Shown: positions 6,346-16,800 of the stretch, piece after piece | How positions within the stretch are numbered: position 1 is the first letter of the stretch | How the letters are laid out: each line of letters starts with the position of its first letter | Virus record (IMG/VR): IMGVR_UViG_3300047462_000308 | Span: 1-37,670 of that record | Length of the DNA: 37,670 nucleotides | Source of the DNA: a virus | Reading direction: 5' to 3' (one strand) | Notes under the pieces: model-generated | Told to the model about the DNA's origin: nothing | What the model saw: only the letters and a program-made list of their open reading frames with translations | The model's database searches: none | Translations under genes and position numbers: made by a program

Positions 6346-7019
6346 TTCCCCTCAGGTTCCACCGATGAATGCTCGTGCAATAATTCCTCCACACCATCCG
6401 CCGGTGCGAGCTTGCGGAAGTGCTTGGTGAATGGCCAGTCGGCCAGACCGCACAAGACGACGCGAGACAGCTCCTCCGCCGTCAGGTGATTCGCGACCGC
6501 ATCATCCCACCATTTCGCCTCGATCGAGAACTTGGCCGCACGCTGGTGTGGCAGATTGTTCGGCTCTGGACTCGGCCCATACCAGCAGTACCCATCGGTC
6601 GGCCGCATGTCGAGGCCGAAGAAGTAGACGCGCTCGAAGCCAAGTCCGATGCCGAATTGCAGCGCGATATACGAGCACGACCGTCCCAGGAATAGGCCGT
6701 CAAACGGCTCGCGAGAGAATCCGTAGCCTCGCAACGCTTTGAAGTCCATCACGTGCTTCGCTGGCACATTGGTACAAGTGAGAATCGTCCCCTCGTACTC
6801 CGGCCAGAGATCGGGGTGCCGCTCCGTCCAGATGTGCTGATCTGCGAAGAGCCAGTACGTCGAAGGCCAGAGACAGGGCAACGGCGTGTTTAACGCCATC
6901 GTCGCCACCGGCAGCCCCTTGATCCGCTCAAGGCCCGCGGAAAGCAAGGAAGGGCCTTGAGCGAGGACGACCAACGTGTCAGGCCGACAGCCGTTCGAGA
7001 CGAGTGAGCCTCTGCTCAT
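6342..7019 (-). CDS. MptE-like (DUF115-type) Rossmann protein
   Basis: This is a 225-residue protein. LVVLAQGPSLL (residues 16-26) is the nucleotide-binding loop typical of the 6-hydroxymethylpterin diphosphokinase MptE-like/DUF115 fold. It is followed by a conserved-looking Asn (ALN, 44) and a Asp (FADQHIW, 60). The second half has GRSCSYIALQFGIGLGFERV and the end of a beta strand, FFGLDM (134-138), again typical of the fold. In archaea MptE makes a pterin cofactor; bacterial and phage members mostly act near surface glycans or have unknown roles. Here it lies between the distal tail genes and the early genes, so modification of the host surface or virion is possible. The start overlaps the upstream small membrane protein by 41 bp and has a weak Shine-Dalgarno. 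Confidence 0.7.
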   Translation of the reverse strand: MSRGSLVSNGCRPDTLVVLAQGPSLLSAGLERIKGLPVATMALNTPLPCLWPSTYWLFADQHIWTERHPDLWPEYEGTILTCTNVPAKHVMDFKALRGYGFSREPFDGLFLGRSCSYIALQFGIGLGFERVYFFGLDMRPTDGYCWYGPSPEPNNLPHQRAAKFSIEAKWWDDAVANHLTAEELSRVVLCGLADWPFTKHFRKLAPADGVEELLHEHSSVEPEGN

Positions 7020-7170
7020 GATTATCCAGACGTGAGAGAGCGGAAGAGATACTCTGATTCATCTTTCGTAAGCCTGTGTCAATACTCGACAGCTTCCGAT
7101 ATATGGCAGTCAAAAGGAGCACCACCGCCACACAAGCCAGAGAGAACGCCGTGACACCCAGCCCTAACAT
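6979..7170 (-). CDS. small membrane protein, holin-like candidate
   Basis: This 63-residue protein has one N-terminal membrane segment (VTAFSLACVAVVLLLTAIY, residues 6-24), then a coiled-coil C-terminus (KLSSIDTGLRKMNQSI through LDNHEQRLTRLERL). A good Shine-Dalgarno (GGGAGG, 4 nt before ATG) supports the start at 7170. The stop overlaps the next gene. Size and topology would suit a class III-like holin or a lysis accessory protein, but small membrane proteins are common in prophages and no endolysin is recognisable nearby. Confidence 0.65.
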   Translation of the reverse strand: MLGLGVTAFSLACVAVVLLLTAIYRKLSSIDTGLRKMNQSISSALSRLDNHEQRLTRLERLSA

Positions 7171-7553
7171 TGTGCCTCCCTGGTTCTATGCGGCCCATCG
7201 CCCACGCCCAACCAAAAAACACACTCGTCCGTAACAAACATCAGAGGCTGACCAGCGATTTGCTTCAATCCATCGTGAATTTGCTGCACCGCATCCTCTA
7301 TCTCGCGCCGAGAGAGTCGCCCGCCTAGAGCGACGTGCAACTTGCCGATCGGGTGCTCGCTCCAGGCACATCCCAATCGTCGCAGTACCTCCTTGCAGAC
7401 ACGGTACTCACGATCAGCCGTGCTGCCGGGCAGGTATTGCATCTGCTGCGTGAGGAACTCGACTAGCTCGTACCGCGCAGCCTTCTCTGGATCGGGGTCC
7501 GGCCCATAGAAGGCAGGACCGTCAGGGGGAGGTTGTACTGGAGAAAATTCCAC
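7164..7553 (-). CDS. hypothetical protein
   Basis: This is a 129-residue soluble protein that starts with GTG (7553). The N-terminus is Pro-rich (SPVQPPPDGPAFYGPDPDP); helices follow (KAARYELVEFLTQQMQYL; RLSRREIEDAVQQIHDGL) and a beta-like end. There is no signal peptide and no recognised family. It overlaps the next gene by 7 bp. Its start lies about 100 bp from the divergent gene at 7653. Confidence 0.6.
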   Translation of the reverse strand: MEFSPVQPPPDGPAFYGPDPDPEKAARYELVEFLTQQMQYLPGSTADREYRVCKEVLRRLGCAWSEHPIGKLHVALGGRLSRREIEDAVQQIHDGLKQIAGQPLMFVTDECVFWLGVGDGPHRTREAQC

Positions 7554-7652
7554 GTGAGCGTCTCGTGCGGTTTCATGAATTTTGACCGCCCGTCATTAAC
7601 GCCCTGCCAAAAAGGGCGGGGCGACCACAACAAACACAACGGAGACGCTGCC

Positions 7653-7997
7653 ATGAGAATCGTAACCTCGCTCGGACTTGTTGCCGCACTCGCCCTCGCC
7701 CTCTGGCTCGGGAGACCCCGCCACGAGCTGGAAGCGTACAAGACACCCTCTGGGCCACTCAGTCTCGCCGAGCAGCTAGAGGACGAACGCCAGCACCTCG
7801 ACCAAATCCGCTGGCTCTGGAGACAGGAGTGTGCGATCATCAAACAAGAAGTCCACGACCCCGAGGAGCAGGCCCGCCAGCTACAGGAGGCAGAAGATCG
7901 CGTCATGCCCGAAGTCCGCGACACTCTCCACAAGATCGCCAAGCTGCAAGCAGACGCCCTCGCTCCGTCCACACAAGAGCAAGAAGGGTGGCACTAA
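7653..7997 (+). CDS. membrane-anchored coiled-coil protein, spanin-like candidate
   Basis: The start at 7653 has GGAG 8 nt upstream and gives 114 residues; the frame is open to 7533, but that part looks unused. Residues 1-20 (MRIVTSLGLVAALALALWLG) are a signal anchor. The rest is charged helix with heptad character (EQLEDERQHLDQIRWLW; EEQARQLQEAEDRVM). A single anchor plus coiled coil resembles i-spanins (Rz), which would suit a lysis role beside the holin-like gene. It is on the plus strand, opposite to its neighbours, so it could equally be an independently expressed accessory gene. The leader GGAGACGCTGCCATGAGAA nearly repeats that of the gene at 6243. Confidence 0.65.
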   Translation: MRIVTSLGLVAALALALWLGRPRHELEAYKTPSGPLSLAEQLEDERQHLDQIRWLWRQECAIIKQEVHDPEEQARQLQEAEDRVMPEVRDTLHKIAKLQADALAPSTQEQEGWH

Positions 7998-8031
7998 CTG
8001 TGAGCCCGCGGGCAGAACTCGGGGGCTTCTC

Positions 8032-8769
8032 TCAATCGCTAACCACCGAGCCAAAGCCGATCGCGCCCTCCCCAATCCAAAAGATCTTCCCTGAATACTC
8101 GAACTGCCCCTTAGGCAGATCGAAGTTCAGCATCGGGTGCTGGCCAATTACCACATAAGGCATCGAAGACACGAGCAGATTCCCGGAGCCGCCCCCAGGC
8201 AGAGAGAAGTTGGCGATAGAGAACATGTTCTGAGGGATGATGCTCTGTCCCAGAATGATATCGCCAGCCGGATGCAGAGCCCAGCTCCCGCTCACGTAGC
8301 CAAGCAAGTTGCCGATGATGCCAAAGCCGTTGGCCGTCTGGCTATTCGGAACAATCGTGCCGACGTTCCCATAGAGGGTCGGCTGATCCACTGTGACATC
8401 AACTAGTGCGGGACATGGCAGTTGATTCGTCGCCTCCGTCATTCCGCCCAACGGAATCGAGGTTGGCCCATTGATAAAATGAAAGCCTCGTGCCTGCACC
8501 GCGAAGCTCTGATCATCAGGCCGACACACAGGCCAGCAAATGCGCTGGCTCTCACCATCCTGCACGATAATCGGGTTGTTGATCACGCGCATCGCCGCAA
8601 AAGCAGGGATGGTCTCTCCCTTGTAGGTGGAAGAGGGGTCCGGCGGGAATTGCTCGTTCACGAGGGGAGGCAGGGCACCCTCATAACCCACGACACCATT
8701 GTTGAGCAGCAGATCGGTACGATTCCAGACGAGATGCTCGTATTTCACGCCCATAAAGGTGGTCGGCAT
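8032..8769 (-). CDS. virion-associated hypothetical protein (distal tail)
   Basis: This is a 245-residue protein, the last gene of the structural operon. Its composition is beta-rich, with many Gly, Asn and Pro residues and repeated hydrophobic strands; it has few helices and no signal peptide. The start codon overlaps the stop of the hub-like gene as TGATG. Position after the hub and fibre genes suggests a distal tail, fibre or adhesin-associated component. I recognise no family. Confidence 0.65.
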   Translation of the reverse strand: MPTTFMGVKYEHLVWNRTDLLLNNGVVGYEGALPPLVNEQFPPDPSSTYKGETIPAFAAMRVINNPIIVQDGESQRICWPVCRPDDQSFAVQARGFHFINGPTSIPLGGMTEATNQLPCPALVDVTVDQPTLYGNVGTIVPNSQTANGFGIIGNLLGYVSGSWALHPAGDIILGQSIIPQNMFSIANFSLPGGGSGNLLVSSMPYVVIGQHPMLNFDLPKGQFEYSGKIFWIGEGAIGFGSVVSD

Positions 8770-10850
8770 CAGAATACACCTCCCGCATTGGGCTGCTGTG
8801 GCGGCGTCGGGTCAGGCTTATGGTTCAGTATTGCCCTCGTCCGCTCGGCCAGACGCCGCTCAGCGTAGTCTTGATGCCACACCAGATACTCCTGGTCGCG
8901 GGAGACGCGGGTACGTGCGAAACCCTGCTCGTCGGTGTACCAAGTGATCTCCCTAATTGCCCCATCTAGGTCTAGCGGGATGAAACCGATATAGACGACC
9001 GACTGTGGCGTCCGATTCTGGTACCTTGCTTCGATTTCGTCGAGGTAGGCATCCGCAGCCGCACTGACCACGTCCCAATTGCTCTCGATCTTCGCCTTGT
9101 TGAAGGTCGGTGGGACCACGGTCGTGTTGGGCGGTCCCTTGAACCGATAGGTCATCTTCAGGAAAATGTCGTCCCGAACCGCGTACTCGACAACAGGATT
9201 GCTCTTGTCGAGGACCCGCACTCGCTCCGCCCGCACCCAGCCGCGGGTCTGCGGATCGCGCAGGAACATCCGCGTTCGCAGCCAGAGGGTCGCGGGGTAG
9301 TTGTTGTAGCTGCCCGGCAAGGGGTCGCCATTAGCCAGCTTCCAGGTGGTGCCATCCTTCTTCGGAGCGCAGAGCTGAAAGACGGGCTCGGAGAACTTCA
9401 CGAGTCCCCACTCCGGGATGATGGTGAAGCTGCCGTTGTAGAAACCACTGCTGGCCACCTTCCGGCTCACGGTCGTGGGGGCGTCGTAGCCGGGAGCCGT
9501 CGAGGCATTCAACTTGGCCGTGCTGACGATGAGGCTGGGATCGAGCTTCTTGAGCCCAGACCCGGCGATGAAGTTGCCATCCTCATCCAGGCTGTCAAGC
9601 AGCACGTTGCCGCTGATGTCATTTGCGCTGTAGTATTGCCCATATACCCAGGCCGGCAGAGCGGAAGAGGAGACTTCCTGGTTGAATTCGTCGTACTGCG
9701 AGTTCAAGGGGCTGGCCAGCTTGTCGAGCCTGTCATTCTGCTCGCTCTGAAGTGCCAGCCGCCACAACCACGAGCCAGCACTCACCTGCGATACGTCGGG
9801 GAAGGTCTCCAGGTCGGTCTGTGCCGTCCCCTCCGCCTTCTTCTTGCGGGAGTCGCCCCACGCCGCGTTGAGGCCGGTGAACTTCTGGGGCGGGTGAATC
9901 CGCCACAATCGGTAGACGTTCTCCGCCGCCAGGTGACGCAGATAAGGAGCCGGCTGCCCATACAGGTCGAGGCCCAGCCAGGGCCAGTATCCGCACACTT
10001 TGTCGATGTACGGAACGCCCGTCTTCAGGTCGGGGGGCGGATTTCCTACAGCGACCTTGTTCCCCTTGGCATCGCGGAAGGTCCCATCCGGCGCGTAGGA
10101 GAGCTTGGGCAGAGACCTGATAGTCGCGTCCACGTCGACGCCGACTGGGTCTAGGGGGGTATCCGACTGCACACTCGTCGGCCCCATTTGGACAACGATC
10201 GTGCCTGGCACCTCCGGCGGGTCCCACGTGAGGCTGTTGTACTCATAGGGGATGTCGCCAGAGACATCGAGCTGCGCCCCCACGCCGACTTGGACGATCC
10301 AGACGCTGTTGGTGCTCCACCGATAGATTGCCCGGCAGCCGTACCGTTCGCAGAGGGCCTGCAGGGCCTGCGACGGGTTCACACAGTTCCAGGAGATTTC
10401 CGGGTAGGACAGACCATCGAAAGCAGTGATGGCCCCGAGGACGTAGCCTGTCTCCCCCATCGCCCTCAGGCAGATAGCGGCGAGCTGGCTAGGTGTCTGG
10501 ATTGTCTCCTTCCGGAGTTCCGTGCCGCTCTTCCACCGCTGGTTGTAGAGACCGGAGATCGAGCCATTTTTCCACCGCCACCGCCTGTCCAGGATGGTGA
10601 TATCCCATTCCAGCTTCTCGTCGTCCGGCCGCTCAATCTTGGCGACGGTGCAATTCGGCAGCGTGATCGTGGTCGATCCATAACTGAGGATCAGGTTGCC
10701 GTTCTTGAGGAATCCGGTCGGCGGGATGATGATGCGAGCGCTGATGATGTTCGGCGTGAGACCATGCTGCAAGGATGCCGAGAAATAGAGGACCTGTGCA
10801 GGTGTGATGCCGCCCGCGTACGTGAGGGTCCCCTGTGGGGCGTTGGCCAT
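8769..10850 (-). CDS. tail hub/baseplate-like protein
   Basis: This is a 693-residue protein. The first 200 residues resemble tail hub domains: a beta region, then EWDITILDRRWRWKNGSISG and NPSQALQALCERYGCRAIYR, as in gp27/late-control-D-like hubs, where a barrel domain contacts the tail tube end. The central part is rich in Asp, Tyr and Trp. The C-terminal part has a helical segment (DAYLDEIEARYQ; DYAERRLAERTRAIL). It follows the giant fibre/tip gene by 15 bp and couples to the next gene by TGATG. The hub role is inferred from this similarity and from gene order after tape measure and Dit-like genes. Confidence 0.65.
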   Translation of the reverse strand: MANAPQGTLTYAGGITPAQVLYFSASLQHGLTPNIISARIIIPPTGFLKNGNLILSYGSTTITLPNCTVAKIERPDDEKLEWDITILDRRWRWKNGSISGLYNQRWKSGTELRKETIQTPSQLAAICLRAMGETGYVLGAITAFDGLSYPEISWNCVNPSQALQALCERYGCRAIYRWSTNSVWIVQVGVGAQLDVSGDIPYEYNSLTWDPPEVPGTIVVQMGPTSVQSDTPLDPVGVDVDATIRSLPKLSYAPDGTFRDAKGNKVAVGNPPPDLKTGVPYIDKVCGYWPWLGLDLYGQPAPYLRHLAAENVYRLWRIHPPQKFTGLNAAWGDSRKKKAEGTAQTDLETFPDVSQVSAGSWLWRLALQSEQNDRLDKLASPLNSQYDEFNQEVSSSALPAWVYGQYYSANDISGNVLLDSLDEDGNFIAGSGLKKLDPSLIVSTAKLNASTAPGYDAPTTVSRKVASSGFYNGSFTIIPEWGLVKFSEPVFQLCAPKKDGTTWKLANGDPLPGSYNNYPATLWLRTRMFLRDPQTRGWVRAERVRVLDKSNPVVEYAVRDDIFLKMTYRFKGPPNTTVVPPTFNKAKIESNWDVVSAAADAYLDEIEARYQNRTPQSVVYIGFIPLDLDGAIREITWYTDEQGFARTRVSRDQEYLVWHQDYAERRLAERTRAILNHKPDPTPPQQPNAGGVF

Positions 10851-10865
10851 TTCCTACCCTGCCTA

Positions 10866-13800
10866 TCAGCCTAGTTGCGTGCTCTGAATCACCAGATTCT
10901 TGCCGAGCTTCAGCGTCACGTCGTCGTCGCCGCACTGCACCGTGTTGAGCTGGATGTACGGCTGTCCGGCCGTCGTGACCGTCCCATTCGGATCGAGGAA
11001 GCTGGCACCGCTGTAGAGCGTGACCTGTCCAATCTGGAGAGCACGGGTATCGGAAGAGCGATCGAAGACGCCGCCAGAGGAAACAGTCAGCGAGTCAATC
11101 TCACCCGTCGACTTGCTGGTATAGGTGCAGTTCACGAGCGTAATTACCACCGCCCCGCCGCCGTCCTGCAAGATCGTGCCCGCGCTCCCCTTGATCGTCG
11201 TGATGGTCGAGGAAGCGAATGCCTCCCCGCCATTCAGTACAAGAAGAGACACTGCTGCTCCCGCCCCGATGTAGAGCGTGGTGTCGGTGTTCTGATTCGT
11301 CGTGTACCCCTGCCGCACCGTGCCCAGCGCAGCCGTCTGCCCGGGCAGGCTCGCGATGCCCACGATGCCGTAGGCTAGGTCGATCTCACTATTCGCATTG
11401 TTCCCGATCCAGGAGAGAGCGACCTCGGTGGCAGCCGGGACAGCCAGCTTGGCGATATTCATGGCGATCTGGCACGTGCCCGTGTCTAGGCTGATGTAGC
11501 CAGAGCCGCCGCTCGTCCCTGTGCCGATGGAAATGCTGAAGATGCCACCCGGCGGTCCCTGGATCGTCAGGTTCAGCGGGCGGTACTCAGCGTAGCCATT
11601 CGTGTTCTGTGGGAATAGGCCGATAAAGCCAGTGAAGGTCGAGTCAGCCGTAAGCGAGGCCACCTGCCCGTAGTTCAGGCCCCGATATCCGCCGTGGATC
11701 GAATAGCCGCTGCTTGGATCGGAGGCGATGCCGTACAGGCAGGATACGTCGGAGTTGGTGAAGATCAGGTTGTCCCCATCCGCCGTGCCTACCTGGAACG
11801 ATCCGCCTGGCAGCGGCTCCGCCGTCGTCGTGTAGGTGCCGTCGTCGATAAACAGTGTTTGGTCCGGATTCGTAATAGTCGTGACCATGTACTCCGGACC
11901 CGACGCTCCGGCGGAAGTGTCGGTGCCGCCTCCCATGACGCGGTAGACCCGGTAGCCTGTGGCTCCGTAGACGTAGTTCCACGACACCGCCAGCGAGCGC
12001 ATATCGGTGTTGTAGATGCTGATGGTGGCACCCTGGAGTCCGACCGGAGTTACGGCCAGCGCCGTCGGTGACTTGCCCGCGAGGGCACCAGCCAACTCGA
12101 ACCAGAAGGGGCTCGATTGCGTGCCCGCGCCGATCACCGTGCAGCCGCCTGGACCGATAGACAGCAGGCTCTGTAGGTTGGCCTGGATTGTTGCCGCGTT
12201 AGCATTGTAGGAGATAGAGCCAGTCGTCAGTCCGCCATATGAGAGAGTGTAGGCACCCCCTGTCGGCGTTCCGTTAAAATAAATCTTCGCTCCAGCGAAT
12301 GGCACACCGGCTGCCGTCTGGCTCGCCTCGGACTCACCGTTCGCGTTCAAAGCCGTGATGTTGTAGTAATAGGTGGCCCCCGAAATTAGCGAGCCGTGCG
12401 TTCCTGCGATCAACGAGGCGTTGGTTGCGGTAGGTGCGACGATGTTGATTGTCGGTGGCAAGAGATATAGGGCAGGGAGCGTGTGGCCTGACCAATTGGC
12501 CGGAGCGTCATAAAAATTGGGTCCAGTCGCCAGCGAGAAGACCTGCGGATACACAGGTGCCGTCGATGAGATGCCGATCAGGTCCGAGCCATCACCTGTG
12601 AGAGTGAAGCCTTGCGTTTGTGCAGTGGGCGTGATCGTGATCTGCCACGATCCGACCCCGCCTGCGAAACCTCCCACCACCGTCACACTGCCACCAACGT
12701 TTGTGGGAGCCAAAGCTGCCTGCACCTGAGCCGCGGTCGCGTCGTAGGGCAGCACGACCGTTCTCCCGTAGCTGAGAGAGAAGGTCCCAGCATCAGAATT
12801 CTGAGTTAGCACCGTGTAGACATTCGGCGTGGTCCCACTTGCCTGACCGCCTTGAGATACGACCTCCCCGGACAGCGTGCCTGTAGTGCAGGTGGCCTGG
12901 GAAAATGCGACGCTCCAGGGCAGGCTTCCCGTCACAGTCACGTTGCTGGTACCCACGCTACTGAGGGCTGCCAAGGCTGATTGGACGGTGCCCGCACTGG
13001 CATTATAGATTAGCTGCGGCGTCGTGCTGGCACCGAAACTGAGGGTGATATAATCCGGGGTTCCCTGGTAATTGACGAGATACGTCGAGCCTCCCTGCAA
13101 AGTGTTCTGCGGCGTGCTGGTTCCGTCATCAAGGAACCCAGGGACCGCCACTACGCCGATAAGCTGGTTTTCCAGTCCAGAGGCTATTCCGCGGTACACC
13201 TTGTACCCCGTGGCCCCACTTACCGCAGCCCAGTACAAGTCGATCGAGCGGTTCGCCTCGCTGGGGCCGAACGATTGGGCATTGCACTCGTTGCTTGGTG
13301 TCGTCTCCCCGTTCGGGCCAAAAGCCGTGACGACATAGTAGTATATGCCTGCCGGCAGGCTGCCGCCTATACTTTCGATCGGAGTCAGCCCGATTGGTGC
13401 CTGCAAGAAGCTGTTGTTCACAGTCGGCGGGAACACAAACCCAATACCATTAGCCGATAATATCCCCTGTCCAATCGTTGCCAGTTGCCCGACGAAGGAG
13501 ATCGTGTAAGTGGCAAGACCATTGGAGACAGCCGACGTGACCACTACGTTGCCGCTCCCTACCAGACCAGCCAAGGCGGTCTGTAAGGCCCCCGCGCTAA
13601 TGTTCCAGGCCAGCGGGCCGGTCGTCTGATTCTCCAACGTGAGGGTGAAGGTCCCGCTTCCCGCATTGGCGACAGCCAACTGCTGGGTGTCGTTCAGAGG
13701 GGTAAGGCCGGTGATTAGGGCCGTGATTGAGAAGGTGGCGAAGGCGTTGCCAATATCGACAAAGCTCGTGACGCCCGATCCCACCGTAGCCAGCCGATTG

Positions 13801-16800
13801 TTCTCGCTTCCAGAACTCGTCCCGCGATACACTTTGTACCCGTCGGCGCCCGTGACGGCGTCCCACACGAGAGTCACGTCGCCGGTCGAACCGCTCGTAG
13901 TCGCACTCACTTCGTTGCTGGCGACCGTCTCCCCCGCGTTCGTGTAGGCCGTCACCTCATAATAATAGGTGTTCGACGCCAGCACGCCGCCGCTCGTTGC
14001 AGGGGTGGCACTGACCAGAACAGGGGCCGAGATAATGGCAGTGTTGCCGCCCGGCGGGCTGGCCGACGTGTCGATGGGACCAGAATCATCAAAGGACGTG
14101 ACGGTGCCACTCGTGATTGTGGCAACAAGGACGTTCTCGCTCCCCGCACTCGTTCCGCGGTAGATTTTGTAGCCCGTGGCCCCCGTGTCCGTGGTCCATA
14201 TGATCTGCGGGACTTGAGGTGCGGTGATCGAGAGTGACTCCTCATTGCTGCCCGTCGTCTCGCCCGCAGAAGTCGTGGCAGTCACTTTGTAGTAGTAGGT
14301 TCCCGTTGCCAGCGCCCCGCCACTGGACACGACATTGGGGCCGGTCTGCGTCGGTACGGCAATCGAGGTTGTGTTGCTGCTTGGTGGGCTGGCGGAGGTA
14401 TGCAATCCACCGTAGTCGTAGAAATAAGCGTTCCAATCGGCCGGCTCCCCCGGTGTACTGATGTTGTCCGCTTGCGAGGGCGTGACCGAGCCGATCAAGA
14501 CGTTCTCACCCCCAGAGGAGGTCCCACGATAGAAATTCGTGGTGATCGTCGATCCGTCCGCGTTGCCGAGCAATTGCACGCTCTGCCCATACGCCGTGAT
14601 CGTGACCGCGACCTCGTTGCCGGGGCCTGACTCGACACCGCTGAGCGTGTTTGTCGTCTTGTAATAGTAGGTGCCCGGTGCAAGCACGCCGATCTGCGGA
14701 CTCCCTAGGTTCGCAACTACGGCATCAATGAAGGGAGCACCAGGACCGCCAGAGACCGGCGGAGACTGGCTCGTATTCACCGGCCCAGAATCAGTGAAGC
14801 CATAGGAGCTGCCCGACCCAGCACTGCTGGGGATGTTCGCCACCAAAACGTTCTCGCTCCCCGAACTCGTTCCGCGGTAAATCTTATACCCGGACGCTCC
14901 CGCCACGGTGTTGACCGTGATAAAGACCGAGTAATTGCCAGGAGATGGGACGGTCACGGACACCTCGCTGCCCGCATTTGTCTCCCCCGTCGTCGTGTAG
15001 GCGGTCGCCTTGTAGTAGAAAGTCCCGGTCCCGATCACGCTCCCATATTGGTAGGACAGGGAAGCGGTCATAGTCGGCGGAGTCAGACCAGCCGTGTTGC
15101 TGCTCGGAGGACTGGCCGAGGTGTGCAAGCCGCCATAATCTGTGTACGAAGTCGTCGTCACATTGACGATCTTGAGATTCTCGCCGCCAGAACTCGTCCC
15201 CCGGTAGACGCTATAGGAGGTAGCAGTCGGCACCGAATTCCAGGAGAGAGCCACGCTGCCGGTGGGGCCGGTTACAGCACAAGAGACTTCGTTACCGGTC
15301 GTCTCCCCGTTTGCATTGACCGCTGTCACCTTGTAATAGTACGTGTCCGTCGCTAAGATGCCTCCCAGCGAGGCGGGCAGTAGCGTCACGATCGGTGGGT
15401 CGACGCCCGCACCATTCGAGCCTGGAGGAGAGCCACTTGGCGGGGAGCCAACACTCAAGCTGCTAGTGGCGCCCCAAACAACCTTTTGGGCTGCCGCTTC
15501 GCCGACCGCCTCGATCGTGTAAGGGCCACCAGCATTACCGCTGACATTGACGGTGCCCGCCGGGAATGCCGCTTGCAGCGTTGCAGCACTCGCATTATAG
15601 GCGACCCCCGTGGCCGAAATGGTGTTGCCGGTGCTCAGTGTCCCTGTGAGGCTGAAGGTCCCGCTGCTCGGATTATCGTTCTGTGTGACGACGACGATCT
15701 CGTTGCGCCCCACGGGGGAACCTTGTGCCGCTCGCACGTTGTACGCGGTGAGCGTGTCACCCGGTGCGGGTGTCATTCCAGCCACATTCACAACGGCTAG
15801 CGACATTTCCCGTAGAGCGAGCCCTCCGGTGTAGGTCAGTGCAACGATGCTGCCAGCGTTGTTGAGTTTCACTCCTGTGGCAGTGATGTCGAAATAGTGC
15901 TGTAGGGGCAGAACGGCCTGAAGGGCGTTCAAGACTCCAGCAGCACTAGCACTCCAGGGGATCGGTCCCGTGGTGACGTTCAGGTCTGGAAGCGAGATCG
16001 TGTAGGTGCTGGAGTTACCCGGCTGCGAGATGCCATACTTCTGCACCCATCCGACCGCTTGTATCTCGTTCTGGACGGGGAACCCCGATTGTGACTCAAC
16101 GATCGTGACGGTTGGTAGAACCGTCACACCGGTGAAGTTGCCCTGTAGCAAGGCTTGGGGTGCATTGCCGAGACTGTTGATGAATTCGACAAAATAGCTG
16201 ATCGGAGTCGGCGAGGTGCCGTAATCTGTGAAGGTCGTGCCGGAGGTGACGCCGACCAGGACATTCTCCTGGCTTGGGGCAATCCCTCGGTAGATGCGGT
16301 AGCCGAGGGCACCAGTAACGGCACTCCACGAGAAGGTGACTCGGCCGGTCGGCCCCTCGACGAAAACCACCACCTCCGAGCCAGGCAGCGTCTCCCCTTG
16401 CGCGTCGATCGAAGTCGCGACGTAATAGTAGGTGCCCGTGGAAAGCGTGCCGCCATTCGCACTTGCCACAGCCAGCAGACCCGGCTTGCTGGTGATGGCA
16501 GCCGTAGGGATTACTGGTGGACTGGCTGGGAAGGTGGTCTGCATGGCCATGCCGCTCGTTGCGACAAAGTTAGCGCCGCTCACCTGAACATTCCCTACGC
16601 CGACAGCGGTGAGTGCCTCCAATTCTCCTTGCAAGACGCCATTTGTGGTGGGCGGTTGTGGGTTGGTCGCGATTGAGGCGTCGGTGTTATTGTCCGTATA
16701 GCTTGTGGTCGTGTTGTCCGCAACAGTTGTCACGAGGAAGTAGGGGCCGGTGATTGCCCCACCCGCCTTGGTGCGATAGATGCGTTTGCCTGTCACGACG

